A stretch of 64,000 bases of DNA from Microbacterium invictum (lineage in GTDB: Bacteria; Actinomycetota; Actinomycetes; Actinomycetales; Microbacteriaceae). Location: assembly GCF_014197265.1 (NCBI RefSeq), contig NZ_JACIFH010000001.1:3348001-3412000 (forward strand). The letters are read 5' to 3'. Under the pieces are notes generated by a model that saw nothing but the letters and a program-made list of their open reading frames with translations, was not told where the DNA came from and did not search any database. This document shows, piece after piece, positions 52,693 to 61,803 of the stretch. The position numbers and the translations under genes were made by a program. Within the stretch, counting starts at the first letter, position 1. Each line of letters opens with the position of its first letter.

Positions 52693-53264
52693 GCAGTGCC
52701 GCCGTCGTTGGGGCGCGACGGGCTGAAGTGGGGGATCGGTGACGGGCGGTCGGCTCGCGACCTCGAGCGGGAGATGTCGATCGCTCCTGTCGCGGGCACG
52801 GCATAGACCGGTCCGGCCGTCTCGATACTGACGTCGAACCGTCGTCCGCTGACGGCGTCGGCGGCGATCCGCACCACGAACGGCTTCCAGGTCGGAGTCC
52901 GCGAGGCCAGCTGACTGATCCCGATGCGCTGCAGCTCCATCTCGCTCGTCACCTGCGCCGCGGTTCCCCGCACCACGACGCTCCACCGCGACGCGTCGTC
53001 CTCGCCGTCCACCTCGAACGCGACGCGCGGGTTCTCGGCGATGATGTCGAGCTTCGACCCGCGCGCGCTGCGAATCAGGATGCTCCCCTCGTGGACATGG
53101 TGGTTCACGGGGAAGATGTCGGGGTGCCCGTCCGATCTGATGACGGCGAGACGTCCGAGTCCGGCCGCTTCGATCAGGGCCCAGCACTCATCCTCACCCA
53201 GGCTGAAGCGCGAACTGTCTTCGTCGCCGCCGGGGAGGTGTGGTGATTCTGCATCGGTCATCAT
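52689..53264 (-). CDS. pyridoxamine 5'-phosphate oxidase family protein
   Basis: A 191-residue split-barrel flavin-binding protein. ALIEAAGLGRLAVIRSDGHPDIFPVNHHVHEG and SILIRSARGSKLDIIAENPRVAFEVDG are the standard PPOX-like or F420/FMN-binding segments. The C-terminal 50 residues are basic and serine-rich without a recognisable domain. GGAGG lies 7 nt before ATG 53264; a longer start at 53309 lacks support. Its GTGA overlap with the LLM gene implies one operon of two flavin/F420 proteins. Confidence 0.8.
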   Translation of the reverse strand: MMTDAESPHLPGGDEDSSRFSLGEDECWALIEAAGLGRLAVIRSDGHPDIFPVNHHVHEGSILIRSARGSKLDIIAENPRVAFEVDGEDDASRWSVVVRGTAAQVTSEMELQRIGISQLASRTPTWKPFVVRIAADAVSGRRFDVSIETAGPVYAVPATGAIDISRSRSRADRPSPIPHFSPSRPNDGGTA

Positions 53265-53327
53265 CGGTGGCCTCCTCTCGATCCTCTCCCCGAGGGGCGC
53301 TGGATTCAAGGGCCCGGGCGGACGCGG

Positions 53328-54854
53328 TCACGGCACCTGCCGCGGAGCACGACCGACGCCGTTGACCGTCAGCAGTGTGCCGGTGTCGCTGAACTCCTGC
53401 AGGATCTCGGATTGGCGCTCAGACCCGGCACGGTAGGTGAGCAGGCTCACGACGACCGCGACGATCAGCGCGCCGATGAAGGCGGGCAGCAGTTCGTACA
53501 TCTCGGGCCAGACGGCGTCCCAGATGAAGACGCCGGCAGCGCCGACGAACATGCCGGCCAGCGCTCCCCAGTTCGTGAGCTTCGTCCAGAACAGGCTGAG
53601 CAGGATCAGCGGACCGAAGGCCGCGCCGAAGCCCGCCCATGCGAAGGACACGAGGCCCAGGATCGTGTCGTTGGGCGTGATCGCGAGGAGTGCCGCGACG
53701 ATTCCCACGCCGAGCACGCAGAGCCGGCCGAGCATCACCATGTGCTTGCCCTCGGGCGGCGTCTTCTTCATGACCTTGTAGAGATCTTCGACCAGTGCCG
53801 AGGAGCACACGATCAGCTGGCTGGAGATCGTGCTCATGATGGCGGCGAGCACCGCGGCAAGGACGAGGCCCGCCACGAACGGGTGCAGCAATGTCTGCGA
53901 CATCACCAGCACGACCGTCTCGGGGTTGCCGAGGTCGATGCCCTGCTGTGCCATGTAGGCGATGCCGACCAGGCCGGAGAAGACCGCGCCGATCAGGGAG
54001 ACGATCATCCAGGTCATGCCGATGCGGCGAGCCGTCTTCGCCTCTCGAGGGCTGCGCAGCGCCATGAACCGCACGATGATGTGCGGCTGGCCGAAGTAGC
54101 CCAGGCCCCAGGCGAGCGCCGAGATGATCGCGAGCAGCGTGCCGCCGGTCAGCGCCGCACCGCCTGTCAGCGAGAGGTGGTTCGGGGCGAGCTCGTCGAT
54201 CGCGGCGCCCATCTCGCCGAAGCCGCCGATGGCGATCACCGCGGCCACCGGCACGACGATGAGCGCGATCACCATCATGAGCCCCTGCACGACATCGGTG
54301 AACGATGCCCCCAGGAATCCGCCGAACAGGGTGTACAGCAGCGTCACTCCCGCGACGAGCGCCATGCCCCAGAGGTACTCGGAGTTGAACGAACTCTCGA
54401 AGAACACGCCGCCGGCGACCATGCCCGACGAGATGTAGAGCGTGAAGAAGACCAGGATCACGGCGCCCGCGAGGACGCGGAGCAGCCGTGACGAGTCGCG
54501 CAGCCGGTTCTCGAAGAAGCTCGGCACCGTGATCGAGTTCCGCGAGACCTCGGTGTAGGCACGCAGCCGCGGTGCGACCAGCAGCCAGTTGAGGTACGCG
54601 CCGATGGTGAGTCCGACGGCGATCCACGCTTCGATGAGGCCGGCGACGTAGATGGCGCCGGGCAGCCCCATCACCAGCCAGCCCGACATGTCGGAAGCTC
54701 CGGCGCTCAGCGCCGCCACCCAGGGTGGAAGATTCCGCCCGCCGAGCATGTAATCCTCGTGGTCGGTCGTCCGGCGGAAGGCCAAGTACCCGATGAGGAG
54801 CATTGCAGCGAAGTACAGCCCGAGTGCGAGCCAGGTGAAGATCTGATCGGACAT
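53328..54854 (-). CDS. putP: sodium/proline symporter
   Basis: A 508-residue sodium-solute symporter with about 13 helices. The PutP signature is visible: RNLPPWVAALSAGASDMSGWLVMGLPGAIYVAGL at about residue 40 (sodium and proline site), then GYFGQPHIIVRFMALRS near 250. The family imports proline with Na+. ATG 54854 is 5 nt after GGAAGGACG; ATG 54857 is adjacent. It is divergent from the FUSC gene and followed by the PPOX/LLM operon on the same strand 63 nt later. Confidence 0.87.
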   Translation of the reverse strand: MSDQIFTWLALGLYFAAMLLIGYLAFRRTTDHEDYMLGGRNLPPWVAALSAGASDMSGWLVMGLPGAIYVAGLIEAWIAVGLTIGAYLNWLLVAPRLRAYTEVSRNSITVPSFFENRLRDSSRLLRVLAGAVILVFFTLYISSGMVAGGVFFESSFNSEYLWGMALVAGVTLLYTLFGGFLGASFTDVVQGLMMVIALIVVPVAAVIAIGGFGEMGAAIDELAPNHLSLTGGAALTGGTLLAIISALAWGLGYFGQPHIIVRFMALRSPREAKTARRIGMTWMIVSLIGAVFSGLVGIAYMAQQGIDLGNPETVVLVMSQTLLHPFVAGLVLAAVLAAIMSTISSQLIVCSSALVEDLYKVMKKTPPEGKHMVMLGRLCVLGVGIVAALLAITPNDTILGLVSFAWAGFGAAFGPLILLSLFWTKLTNWGALAGMFVGAAGVFIWDAVWPEMYELLPAFIGALIVAVVVSLLTYRAGSERQSEILQEFSDTGTLLTVNGVGRAPRQVP

Positions 54855-54969
54855 CATCGTCCTTCCGTGTGCTGGCCCCTCATCTTGCCAGGCGTGCGGC
54901 GGCGCGACCACCCCTCCCCTGACGCGCACGCTGCGCAGCCGGAGCGCCGATCCGGTCTACCGTGGGTTC

Positions 54970-56004
54970 ATGCGCATGACGGCGGTGGTTCGAAGCGCGA
55001 AACGCGCACCGTTCCTGCAGGTCGTCAAGTCTGCGGTGGCGACCATCGGCGCCTGGCTCCTCGCCGGATGGCTGGTGCCCGGACCGCTGCCGGTCTTCGC
55101 CGCCATCGCCGCGCTGCTGGTCGTGCAGCCGAGCGTGAACCAGTCTCTGGCCAAGGCGCTGGAGCGCAGCGTCGGGGTCATCGTCGGCGTGGTCATCGCC
55201 ATGCTGCTGAGCCTGCTCCTCGGTCAGCAGAGCTGGGTCGTGCTGCTGGCGATCGTGGTGGCGATGCTCGTGGCGTGGGCCTTCCGCGCTTCTCCGGGCA
55301 CGGGGAACCAGGTCGCGATCTCGGCGATGCTGGTGCTCGCCCTCGGCTCGTCCAGCCCGCAGTACGCGGTCGACCGGATCGTGGAGACGCTCATCGGCGC
55401 GGTCATCGGGATCATCGTCAACGTGCTCATCGTCCCGCCGGTGCTCGTCGCTCCGGCGCGCCGCGACGTGGGTCTGCTGGCGCGCGAGCTCGCCGCCAGC
55501 CTGGATCGGCTCGCCGCGGCACTGCCGGCGACGTCTTCACGCGAGCAGCTGCACGGCCTGATGGTCGAAGCGCGCCTGCTGCGCCCGATGAAGGATGCCG
55601 CGGATGCCTCCCTCGCGGCCGGTGATGAGTCCCTGACGCTCAATCCGCGCCGGTCCGCGCATCGCGACGAGCTGCGCGACCTGCGCGCGCTGCTGGAGAG
55701 GCTGACGCCCGTCGTCACGCAGGTGATCGGGATGACGCGGGCGTACTCCGACCACTACGACGACGGGCTGAGCAGCGAGCCCACCGTCCGTGCCATCGCC
55801 GAGCAGCTGCGCCGAGCCGCGCACGATGTGCGGCTGGCCGCGCAGCTCGGCCGCGCCGCCGACGTCGGCGATGAGACCTCCGAGATCCCGGCGCTCACGG
55901 CACCGCTGCAGGTGAAACCCCCGGCATCCACTCACTGGATCCTCATCGGGTCGCTGCTCGAGGATCTGCGCCGGATCCACGACGAGCTGATCGCGCCGGT
56001 GTGA
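54970..56004 (+). CDS. FUSC family membrane protein
   Basis: A 344-residue protein. The first 165 residues hold about six short hydrophobic helices (VATIGAWLLAGWLVPGPLPVFAAIAALLVVQPSVNQSL, then VGVIVGVVIAMLL), the FUSC/aromatic-acid-exporter (AaeB-like) pattern. The rest is a helical cytoplasmic domain rich in Arg and Leu. Related proteins export aromatic acids or stabilise the envelope. It starts about 115 nt from the divergent putP. Its stop overlaps a possible start of the YjbR gene. Confidence 0.8.
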   Translation: MRMTAVVRSAKRAPFLQVVKSAVATIGAWLLAGWLVPGPLPVFAAIAALLVVQPSVNQSLAKALERSVGVIVGVVIAMLLSLLLGQQSWVVLLAIVVAMLVAWAFRASPGTGNQVAISAMLVLALGSSSPQYAVDRIVETLIGAVIGIIVNVLIVPPVLVAPARRDVGLLARELAASLDRLAAALPATSSREQLHGLMVEARLLRPMKDAADASLAAGDESLTLNPRRSAHRDELRDLRALLERLTPVVTQVIGMTRAYSDHYDDGLSSEPTVRAIAEQLRRAAHDVRLAAQLGRAADVGDETSEIPALTAPLQVKPPASTHWILIGSLLEDLRRIHDELIAPV

Positions 56005-56039
56005 GCGCGGGTGTCGGCGGTGGCGCCTACGCTCGGCCT

Positions 56040-56429
56040 GTGGCCACACTCGACGATCTGCGCCGGATTGCGGCGGAACTGCCGGGCAGCGAAGAGCGCG
56101 CGATGACGGGCGGCGCCGCCTGGGTCGTGCGACGCAAGGTCTACGCGTGGGAGTGCCACCCGTGGCCGAGCATTCCTGAGGACATCCGCGCGATCATCGG
56201 GGCCGAGCTCGTGGTCGGGGTGAAGGTCGCCGACCGGGTGGATGCGCTCGCCCTGGTCGAGATGATGCCGGACGTGTTTCTGCGCACCACGACGAGGTGG
56301 GGCGAGCCGAAGGTCGCGTTCCGCATGGCCGGCATCGACGAAGACCATCTCGCCGAACTGGTCACCGAGGCGTGGCGCGTGCAAGCGCCGAAGCACCTGC
56401 GCAACCGGCTCGACGGCGTGGCCGGCTGA
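56040..56429 (+). CDS. MmcQ/YjbR family protein
   Basis: A 129-residue protein of the YjbR/MmcQ fold. It has TLDDLRRIAAELPGSEERAM, VVRRKVYAWECHPWP and TTTRWGEPKVAFRMAGIDEDHLAELVTEAWRVQAPKHL. The fold is a double-wing DNA-binding-like domain, but the role is not established for most members. GTG 56040 gives the standard N-terminus; GTG 56001, overlapping the FUSC stop, is an alternative. It is cotranscribed with the FUSC gene. Confidence 0.78.
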   Translation: MATLDDLRRIAAELPGSEERAMTGGAAWVVRRKVYAWECHPWPSIPEDIRAIIGAELVVGVKVADRVDALALVEMMPDVFLRTTTRWGEPKVAFRMAGIDEDHLAELVTEAWRVQAPKHLRNRLDGVAG

Positions 56430-56504
56430 GGCCGAGGCCGAGCACCCCGGGTGATGCCGGTGGCTGAGCCGTCGATCGCGCGGTCCCGGTATCCATCACC
56501 GGTG

Positions 56505-57377
56505 TCAGGTCAGATCGCGGCGGCGCAGCAGGGCGAAGCTCGTGGCGCCGGCGATCGTGGTCCAGACCAGCAGCACCACGACGGCGACACCGGGCGACGT
56601 CGCTGCGGTCAGCGCCGGCACCGTCTGCTGACCGGCCGGGACGAATCCGGCAGCCAGCGACGAGGTCGCCCCGACGGGGAGCACGCCCTGGATGGACGCC
56701 AGTGCCGACACGACCGGTGCGAGCATGCCGACCAGCAGGGACTCGATGCCGAGCACCCAGCCCACCGAGATCGCCGCCGCCGCGATCACGCTGCGGGTGA
56801 GCGTGCCGACGGCGAACCCGATGAACAGGAACGTGGCCGCCACCAGCCAGATGGCGGCCGCCGTGGTGGCCAGGTCGGGCAGCGGCGGAAACGGGCTGCT
56901 GCGCCCGGCGACGGCGGCGATGCCCAGACTGCACAGCACGCTCGAGAGCAAAGTGACGATCGCGACGAGGACGCCGACGATCGCGAGATTGGTGAGCCGG
57001 GCGCCGATGAACGACGTGCGGCGCGGGAAGCGCGAGACGAGCGTGCGGATCGTGCCGCGCGAGTGATCCGAAGATCCGAGGATCGCGCCGAGGATCGCGA
57101 ACTGCGGCGCCCCGTAGAGGGGCAGGGAGGCCAGCGCGTAGAACGACGTGCCGGCGGGAAGCATCGCGTCGACGACCGTGCGCTGCTGCTCAGGCGTGTA
57201 CCACTCCGCGCCCGCCGTGGAGAGGTAGCTGACCAGGTACGCGAACACGGCGATGCAGAACACCCACACCCCCAGTGACACCCACACCACGACGCGGCGG
57301 CGGGACAGCGCGAACGCGCCGCGGAGCGCACTGGCGTAGGCGGGTCGCGGCGGTGACACGGCCGTCAGAGTGCTCAT
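56505..57377 (-). CDS. ABC-2 type transporter permease
   Basis: A 290-residue membrane protein with about six helices, including VWVSLGVWVFCIAVFAYLV at the N-terminus and AAAISVGWVLGIESLLVG later. It belongs to the ABC-2 exporter class. DHSRGTIRTLVSRFPRRTSFIGARL is the characteristic cytoplasmic coupling loop. It starts at an ATGA overlap with the ATPase gene, so the two form one exporter. The cargo is unknown: drug, lipid or peptide. Confidence 0.83.
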   Translation of the reverse strand: MSTLTAVSPPRPAYASALRGAFALSRRRVVVWVSLGVWVFCIAVFAYLVSYLSTAGAEWYTPEQQRTVVDAMLPAGTSFYALASLPLYGAPQFAILGAILGSSDHSRGTIRTLVSRFPRRTSFIGARLTNLAIVGVLVAIVTLLSSVLCSLGIAAVAGRSSPFPPLPDLATTAAAIWLVAATFLFIGFAVGTLTRSVIAAAAISVGWVLGIESLLVGMLAPVVSALASIQGVLPVGATSSLAAGFVPAGQQTVPALTAATSPGVAVVVLLVWTTIAGATSFALLRRRDLT

Positions 57378-58297
57378 GACCGGCTCCTCTCGAGCGGAGT
57401 GGATTCGGAGATCAGGCCGAAGAATGTCTCCTCGAGCGAGTCGCCGACCTCGGCCAGGGCGTTCACATGCACCCCCGCCGCGACGAGCATCGCGTTGACC
57501 TCCCACGGCTGGGTGGCGTCGTCCAGGTCGAATCGCACGCGACCGCCAGCCAGCGCGGTCGCGGCCAGGCCGTGCTGCCGGCCGGCCGTGAGAGCCGCGT
57601 CGGCGTCGTCGACTTCCACGTCGACGCCGCGGTGCGCCCGGACCCGGCGGCCGAGCTCGTCCACCGTGCCCTCGGCGATGAGGTGGCCCGACACCAGGAT
57701 GCCGACGCGGTCGGCGACCTGCTCCACCTCGCCGAGCAGATGACTCGACAGCACGACCGCGCATCCGCGGTCGCGGAGCCCCCGCACGGTGTCGCGCACG
57801 CTCGCGATCGATTCCGGGTCGAGCCCGTTGGTCGGCTCGTCGAGCACGACGATGCGCGGCTCGCCCAGCAGCGCGGCAGCGATGCCGAGGCGCTGCTTCA
57901 TGCCGAGTGAGTACTGGCGATAGGGACGCCGGCCATCGCGCACGCTCAGCCCGACCTGCCCGAGCGCCCGTTCCGCGGCGCGTGCCGGCAGGGACCAGTA
58001 CGTGCACAGCAGCGTCAGGTTCTGCCGTCCCGACATCGAGGGATAGAAGGCCGGCGATTCAATGAGCGACCCGACACCGGCATCCACTCGCCCATCGCCG
58101 ACGCGGACACGGCCGCTCGTCGTCGCGACCAGCCCGGTCATCATGCGCAGCAGCGTGGTCTTCCCCGCGCCGTTCGGGCCGACGAGCCCGTACACCTCGC
58201 CCGCGGCGACGCTCAGGGTCACCCCGTCGAGCGCACGGACGCCGCCGCGATACGTCTTGCCGACTTCTCGTACGTCGATCAACCCGGGGGAGCTCAT
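57374..58297 (-). CDS. ABC transporter ATP-binding protein (ABC-2 exporter)
   Basis: A 307-residue ATPase. Walker A is GPNGAGKTT, the signature is YSLGMKQRLGIAAALL, Walker B is IVVLDEPTNGLDP and the switch region is VVLSSHLLGEVE. A C-terminal domain of about 90 residues follows, as in DrrA/NodI-type exporters. ATG 58297 lies 6 nt after TAGAAA, a likely -10 box, so the transcript may be leaderless; GTG 58303 in frame is the alternative. It is divergent from the membrane-protein and regulator pair. Confidence 0.87.
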   Translation of the reverse strand: MSSPGLIDVREVGKTYRGGVRALDGVTLSVAAGEVYGLVGPNGAGKTTLLRMMTGLVATTSGRVRVGDGRVDAGVGSLIESPAFYPSMSGRQNLTLLCTYWSLPARAAERALGQVGLSVRDGRRPYRQYSLGMKQRLGIAAALLGEPRIVVLDEPTNGLDPESIASVRDTVRGLRDRGCAVVLSSHLLGEVEQVADRVGILVSGHLIAEGTVDELGRRVRAHRGVDVEVDDADAALTAGRQHGLAATALAGGRVRFDLDDATQPWEVNAMLVAAGVHVNALAEVGDSLEETFFGLISESTPLERSRS

Positions 58298-58303
58298 ACG
58301 CAC

Positions 58304-58350
58304 TTTCTAACACAAAGTACACGCTGCTGGAAAGTCCCCTGTGATAGAAA
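58304..58350. promoter_or_regulatory. mirror-image promoter/operator region
   Basis: TTTCTAACACA (58304-58314) and TGTGATAGAAA (58340-58350) are inverted repeats with one mismatch. Each also reads as an extended -10 box (TG-n-TAGAAA) for one of the divergent operons. The winged-helix protein at 59021 could bind here. Confidence 0.5.
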
Positions 58351-58374
58351 GAAAGAGCAGAAGGGTGGATTGCC

Positions 58375-59028
58375 ATGGGCGCCGACGAGCAGGACAGAGA
58401 CCCGTCATCGATCCTGCGGGCGATCGACGACGACCAGCAGCGGGCGCAGCGCGCGCTCACCCCGAACGCGACGTTGTTGTACGCGACGTGGGGGATCGCG
58501 TGGGCCGTCGGCTTTCTGGCGTTCTACGCCGCCTTCTTCCCCGTCGACAACCCGCTCATCCCGTTCGCCGTCGGGGCGGCGATCGGCGGGGTGGCACTGG
58601 TGGCGGCCATCGTGTTCTCGGCCGTCCACTCCGCGAGACGCGGCTCGGGCTCGCGCGGCCCTTCGGTCGTGCAGGGCGCGATCTACGGCAACATCTTTCC
58701 CGTGGCGTTCACGCTGATGGGACTGCTCGGCTGGCGCCTGACCGCCGCGGGAGTGCCGGCCCTGACCATGCTCTCGTACTGGGTGGCCGTGCCGTGCCTG
58801 ATCGTGGGCATCCTGTTCCTCGCCGGCGCGGCCATGTGGAACGAGCGCTCGCAGCTCGTTTTCGGCTGCTGGACCTTCATCGTCGGACTCGTGTCGATCG
58901 CGCTGCCCCCGCCGCACAACCTCCTCGCCGGGGCGGCCGGCGGCATCGGCTTCCTCGTGGTCGCCGTCGTCCAGTCGGTGCGCCCGCAACTCACCTCCGG
59001 CCCGATCACACGGAGCACCGATGGATGA
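58375..59028 (+). CDS. multi-helix membrane protein next to a regulator
   Basis: A 217-residue membrane protein with six hydrophobic segments, starting after a short polar N-terminus (DRDPSSILRAIDDDQQRAQRAL). Segments include LLYATWGIAWAVGFLAFYAAFF and CLIVGILFLAGAAMW. Similar proteins are often encoded beside small winged-helix regulators in actinobacteria, but I know no established function. AAGGGTGG precedes the ATG. It overlaps the regulator by 8 nt, implying cotranscription and coupling. Confidence 0.68.
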   Translation: MGADEQDRDPSSILRAIDDDQQRAQRALTPNATLLYATWGIAWAVGFLAFYAAFFPVDNPLIPFAVGAAIGGVALVAAIVFSAVHSARRGSGSRGPSVVQGAIYGNIFPVAFTLMGLLGWRLTAAGVPALTMLSYWVAVPCLIVGILFLAGAAMWNERSQLVFGCWTFIVGLVSIALPPPHNLLAGAAGGIGFLVVAVVQSVRPQLTSGPITRSTDG

Positions 59029-59317
59029 GCTCGACCCCGTCATCCACGTGCAGGCGCGATTGCGCATCGTGACGATCCTCGACACCCTGGGCGCGGGCGA
59101 TTCGCTGTCCTTCCCTCGGCTGCAGGCGCTGCTCGGCGCCACGTCCGGCAACCTCGCCACGCACCTGCGCAAACTCGAGGACAGCGACTACATCCGGGTG
59201 CGCAAGGTGATCGAAGGCCGCGCTCCGGTCACCTACATCGCCCTGACCGACGACGGCCGGCACGCCTTTCGGCGGTACAAGAAGAACCTTCGGGCGCTGC
59301 TCGAAGAGACCAGCTGA
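59021..59317 (+). CDS. winged-helix transcriptional regulator
   Basis: A 98-residue single-domain DNA-binding protein of the MarR/ArsR-like winged-helix type. RLRIVTILDTLGAGDSLSFPRLQALLGATSGNLATHLRKLEDSDYIRVRKVIEGRAPVTYIALTDDGR covers the HTH and the wing. No separate ligand domain is seen. It overlaps the membrane protein gene and faces the ABC-2 exporter operon across the mirror-image promoter, which it probably controls. Confidence 0.82.
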   Translation: MDELDPVIHVQARLRIVTILDTLGAGDSLSFPRLQALLGATSGNLATHLRKLEDSDYIRVRKVIEGRAPVTYIALTDDGRHAFRRYKKNLRALLEETS

Positions 59318-59331
59318 GCGGGCGGATGTCG

Positions 59332-60045
59332 TCAGCGCGTGACCGCGGACAGTGATCGCTGGATCGGGCGATAGTGCTCGACGACGGCCCGCCGGTAGGC
59401 GTCGACGTCACCGTTCAGCGCCGCATCGAGCATGTCGCCGTGCGCTCGGGCCGTGTCGTGGATGTCGGCGGGAATGGCCAGCCCAAGCTGCGGGATGACC
59501 GCCGTGTGGACGTCCCAGAAGGCACCCACCAGCTGCTGGGCGAGGTGGTTGCCGATCACACCGAACAGCTGGGTGTGGAAGGAGCGGTCGGCCTCGAGGA
59601 ACATCTCGCCGCGCTCGGCCTTGTCGACCATCTCGGCCACGAGCCCGCGCAGCTCCGACTCGTCGACGGTCTGCGCGCCCTCGACGACGCGCTCGGCCAT
59701 CGCGAGATCGAGTGCGAGGCGCACCTCGACCACTTCACGCAGGGCTTCGAGCGAACCGTCGGGGGAGAGGACCCCACGGAACACGAGCGCCTGCACCATC
59801 GGATCCAGCGACATCGCGCCGACGTAGGTGCCGTGCCCGTGGCGCACGTTGACGATGTCGAGTGTCGACAGGGTGCGGATCGCCTCTCGGACCGATGACC
59901 GCGAGACATCGAGCGTCTCGCACAGCTCGGCCTCGGTGGGCAGGGGATCCCCGGGCTTGAGATCGCGCGTGAGGATCAGCTCTTTGATCTGGTCCGCCGT
60001 GGTCGATCGGCGCATCCGCGCCCCGCGCGTATCGGGCAATGACAT
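59332..60045 (-). CDS. FadR-type GntR family transcriptional regulator (FCD)
   Basis: A 237-residue regulator. The N-terminal wHTH includes DPLPTEAELCETLDVSRSSVREAIRTLSTLDIVNVRHGHGTYV. The C-terminal FCD domain has FLEADRSFHTQLF, DVHTAVIPQLG and HGDMLDAALNGD with the acid and His ligand residues. ATG 60045 has GGAG 6 nt upstream; ATG 60057 in frame adds four residues. It is divergent from a peptide-type ABC transporter operon, which it probably represses through the palindrome at 60138-60150. Confidence 0.86.
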   Translation of the reverse strand: MSLPDTRGARMRRSTTADQIKELILTRDLKPGDPLPTEAELCETLDVSRSSVREAIRTLSTLDIVNVRHGHGTYVGAMSLDPMVQALVFRGVLSPDGSLEALREVVEVRLALDLAMAERVVEGAQTVDESELRGLVAEMVDKAERGEMFLEADRSFHTQLFGVIGNHLAQQLVGAFWDVHTAVIPQLGLAIPADIHDTARAHGDMLDAALNGDVDAYRRAVVEHYRPIQRSLSAVTR

Positions 60046-60137
60046 CAAGGGCTCCATCCAGCTTCAGGCCTGTCCGAAGGTTACAAGTTCATTTCACCGG
60101 TTGTGGGGAACCGGGGTCTCGTGTTTATATTACGTCA

Positions 60138-60150
60138 GACATCAGATGTC
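60138..60150. promoter_or_regulatory. perfect palindrome, putative FadR-type operator
   Basis: GACATCAGATGTC has 6-bp arms around one base. It lies 52 nt upstream of the binding-protein start and 93 nt from the regulator start. TATATTAC just to its left can be the promoter -10 element. Confidence 0.55.
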
Positions 60151-60201
60151 GTACAAGGTGTCTATCCTCAATAGGGTGTCCATCACATTCCAGGAGTACT
60201 C

Positions 60202-61797
60202 ATGAATCGAATCCCCACCCACCGTCGGGCGGGTCGTATCGCAGCCGCCGTGGCGGGCACCGTTGCCGCCGCCGTCGTGCTGGCAGGCTGCGGTGGCGCG
60301 GCATCGCCCGCCCCCTCGGACGGATCCCCCGCCGACATCGATCCCGCCGGGACGATCGAAGCGGGAATCTCGTACGCGCTCAGCGGCAGCTTCGACCCGA
60401 TGATCGCCTCGGGTGCGGTCACCGTCGCGGCGAACTGGCACATCTTCGAAGGGCTCGTCGACCTCGACCCCGTCACGAAGGAGCCGTACGCGGCGCTCGC
60501 CGCCGACCTGCCCACCCAGGTCGACGAGACCACCTACGACATCGACATCCGCGAGGGCGCGACGTTCCACAACGGCGACCCGGTCACCGCGGAGGACGTC
60601 GTCTACAGCTACGAGCGCGTCCTCGATCCGGCCAGCGAGTCGCTGTTCACGACCTACATCAACTTCATCGACACGGTCACCGCCGTCGACGAGGACACCG
60701 TCGAGATCACCACGAAGTTCCCGTACTCGCTGCTCAACGACCGGCTCGGGATCGTCAAGATCGTCCCGAAGGCAGTGGTCGAGGCAGACGCCGAGGACTT
60801 CGGTGCCCACCCGGTGGGTTCCGGTCCGTACGCCCTCGTCTCGGCGGTCCCGGAGGACAAGGTCGTCTTCGAGGCGTACGAGGACTACAACGGTCCGCGT
60901 CCCGCGAAGGCCGCCGGCATGAACTGGAACCTGCTCGCCGACTCGGCCGCACGCGTCACGGCCATGTCCTCGGGCACGATCCAGGCGATGGAGGACGTCC
61001 CGTACATCGACGTCGACACGCTCGCGTCCACCGTCGATGTCGACAGCGTCCAGTCGTTCGGGCTGCTGTTCATGATGTTCAACACCGACGCCGCGCCGTT
61101 CGACGACGTGCGCGTGCGCCAGGCGTTCTTCTACGCCCTCGACATGGACAAGATCATCGAGACCGGCATGCTCGGCAACGCCACCGCCGCGTCCTCGTTC
61201 CTGCCGGAGAGCTACCCGAACTACAACGAGGCATCCACGGTCTACACGTACGACCCCGACAAGGCGGAGTCGCTGCTCAGCGACGCCGGCGTCTCGGACC
61301 TGTCGATCACGCTGCTGACCACCGACACCGGCTGGGTGAAGGAAGTCGCGCCGCTGATCAAGGAGTCGCTGGACGCGATCGGCGTGGATGTGACCCTCGA
61401 GGTCAGCCAGTCCGCCGCCGCGTACGCCAAGGTCGACTCGGGCGACTACACCGTCATGGTCGCCCCCGGAGACCCGTCGGTCTTCGGCAGCGACCCCGAC
61501 CTGCTGATGAACTGGTGGTATGGCGACAACGTGTGGACGAACACCCGCACCAACTGGTCGGACACCGACGAGTACGCGCAGCTGCGCACTCTGCTCGACG
61601 CCGCCGTCCAGGAAGAAGGCGACGCGCAGCAGCAGACCTGGAACCAGGCGTTCGACCTGATCGCCGATGAGGCCGTGCTGTACCCGCTGTTCCACCGCAA
61701 GCTCCCCACCGCCTGGAACGATCAGGCGCTGGTGGACTTCGCGCCGGTCCCCACCACCGGGCTGTCGTTCCTCGACGTCGGCGTCGCCGCCGGCTGA
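60202..61797 (+). CDS. peptide/nickel-type ABC transporter substrate-binding lipoprotein
   Basis: A 531-residue solute-binding protein of family 5 (SBP_bac_5, DppA/OppA-like). A basic signal region ends in lipobox VLAGC around residue 30. ISYALSGSFDPMIASG is the first strand of the mature domain, and REGATFHNGDPVTAEDVVYSYERVLDP is the family's most conserved block (about residue 123). GGAG lies 8 nt before the ATG. It is the first gene of a dipeptide-type importer operon whose permeases follow. Confidence 0.88.
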   Translation: MNRIPTHRRAGRIAAAVAGTVAAAVVLAGCGGAASPAPSDGSPADIDPAGTIEAGISYALSGSFDPMIASGAVTVAANWHIFEGLVDLDPVTKEPYAALAADLPTQVDETTYDIDIREGATFHNGDPVTAEDVVYSYERVLDPASESLFTTYINFIDTVTAVDEDTVEITTKFPYSLLNDRLGIVKIVPKAVVEADAEDFGAHPVGSGPYALVSAVPEDKVVFEAYEDYNGPRPAKAAGMNWNLLADSAARVTAMSSGTIQAMEDVPYIDVDTLASTVDVDSVQSFGLLFMMFNTDAAPFDDVRVRQAFFYALDMDKIIETGMLGNATAASSFLPESYPNYNEASTVYTYDPDKAESLLSDAGVSDLSITLLTTDTGWVKEVAPLIKESLDAIGVDVTLEVSQSAAAYAKVDSGDYTVMVAPGDPSVFGSDPDLLMNWWYGDNVWTNTRTNWSDTDEYAQLRTLLDAAVQEEGDAQQQTWNQAFDLIADEAVLYPLFHRKLPTAWNDQALVDFAPVPTTGLSFLDVGVAAG

Positions 61798-61803
61798 TCC
61801 CCC

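Noticed and set aside
52264..53187. Minus-strand frame spanning the LLM and PPOX genes
   Set aside because: It reads neither protein in the correct frame and has Arg-rich composition; the PPOX and LLM frames explain the region.
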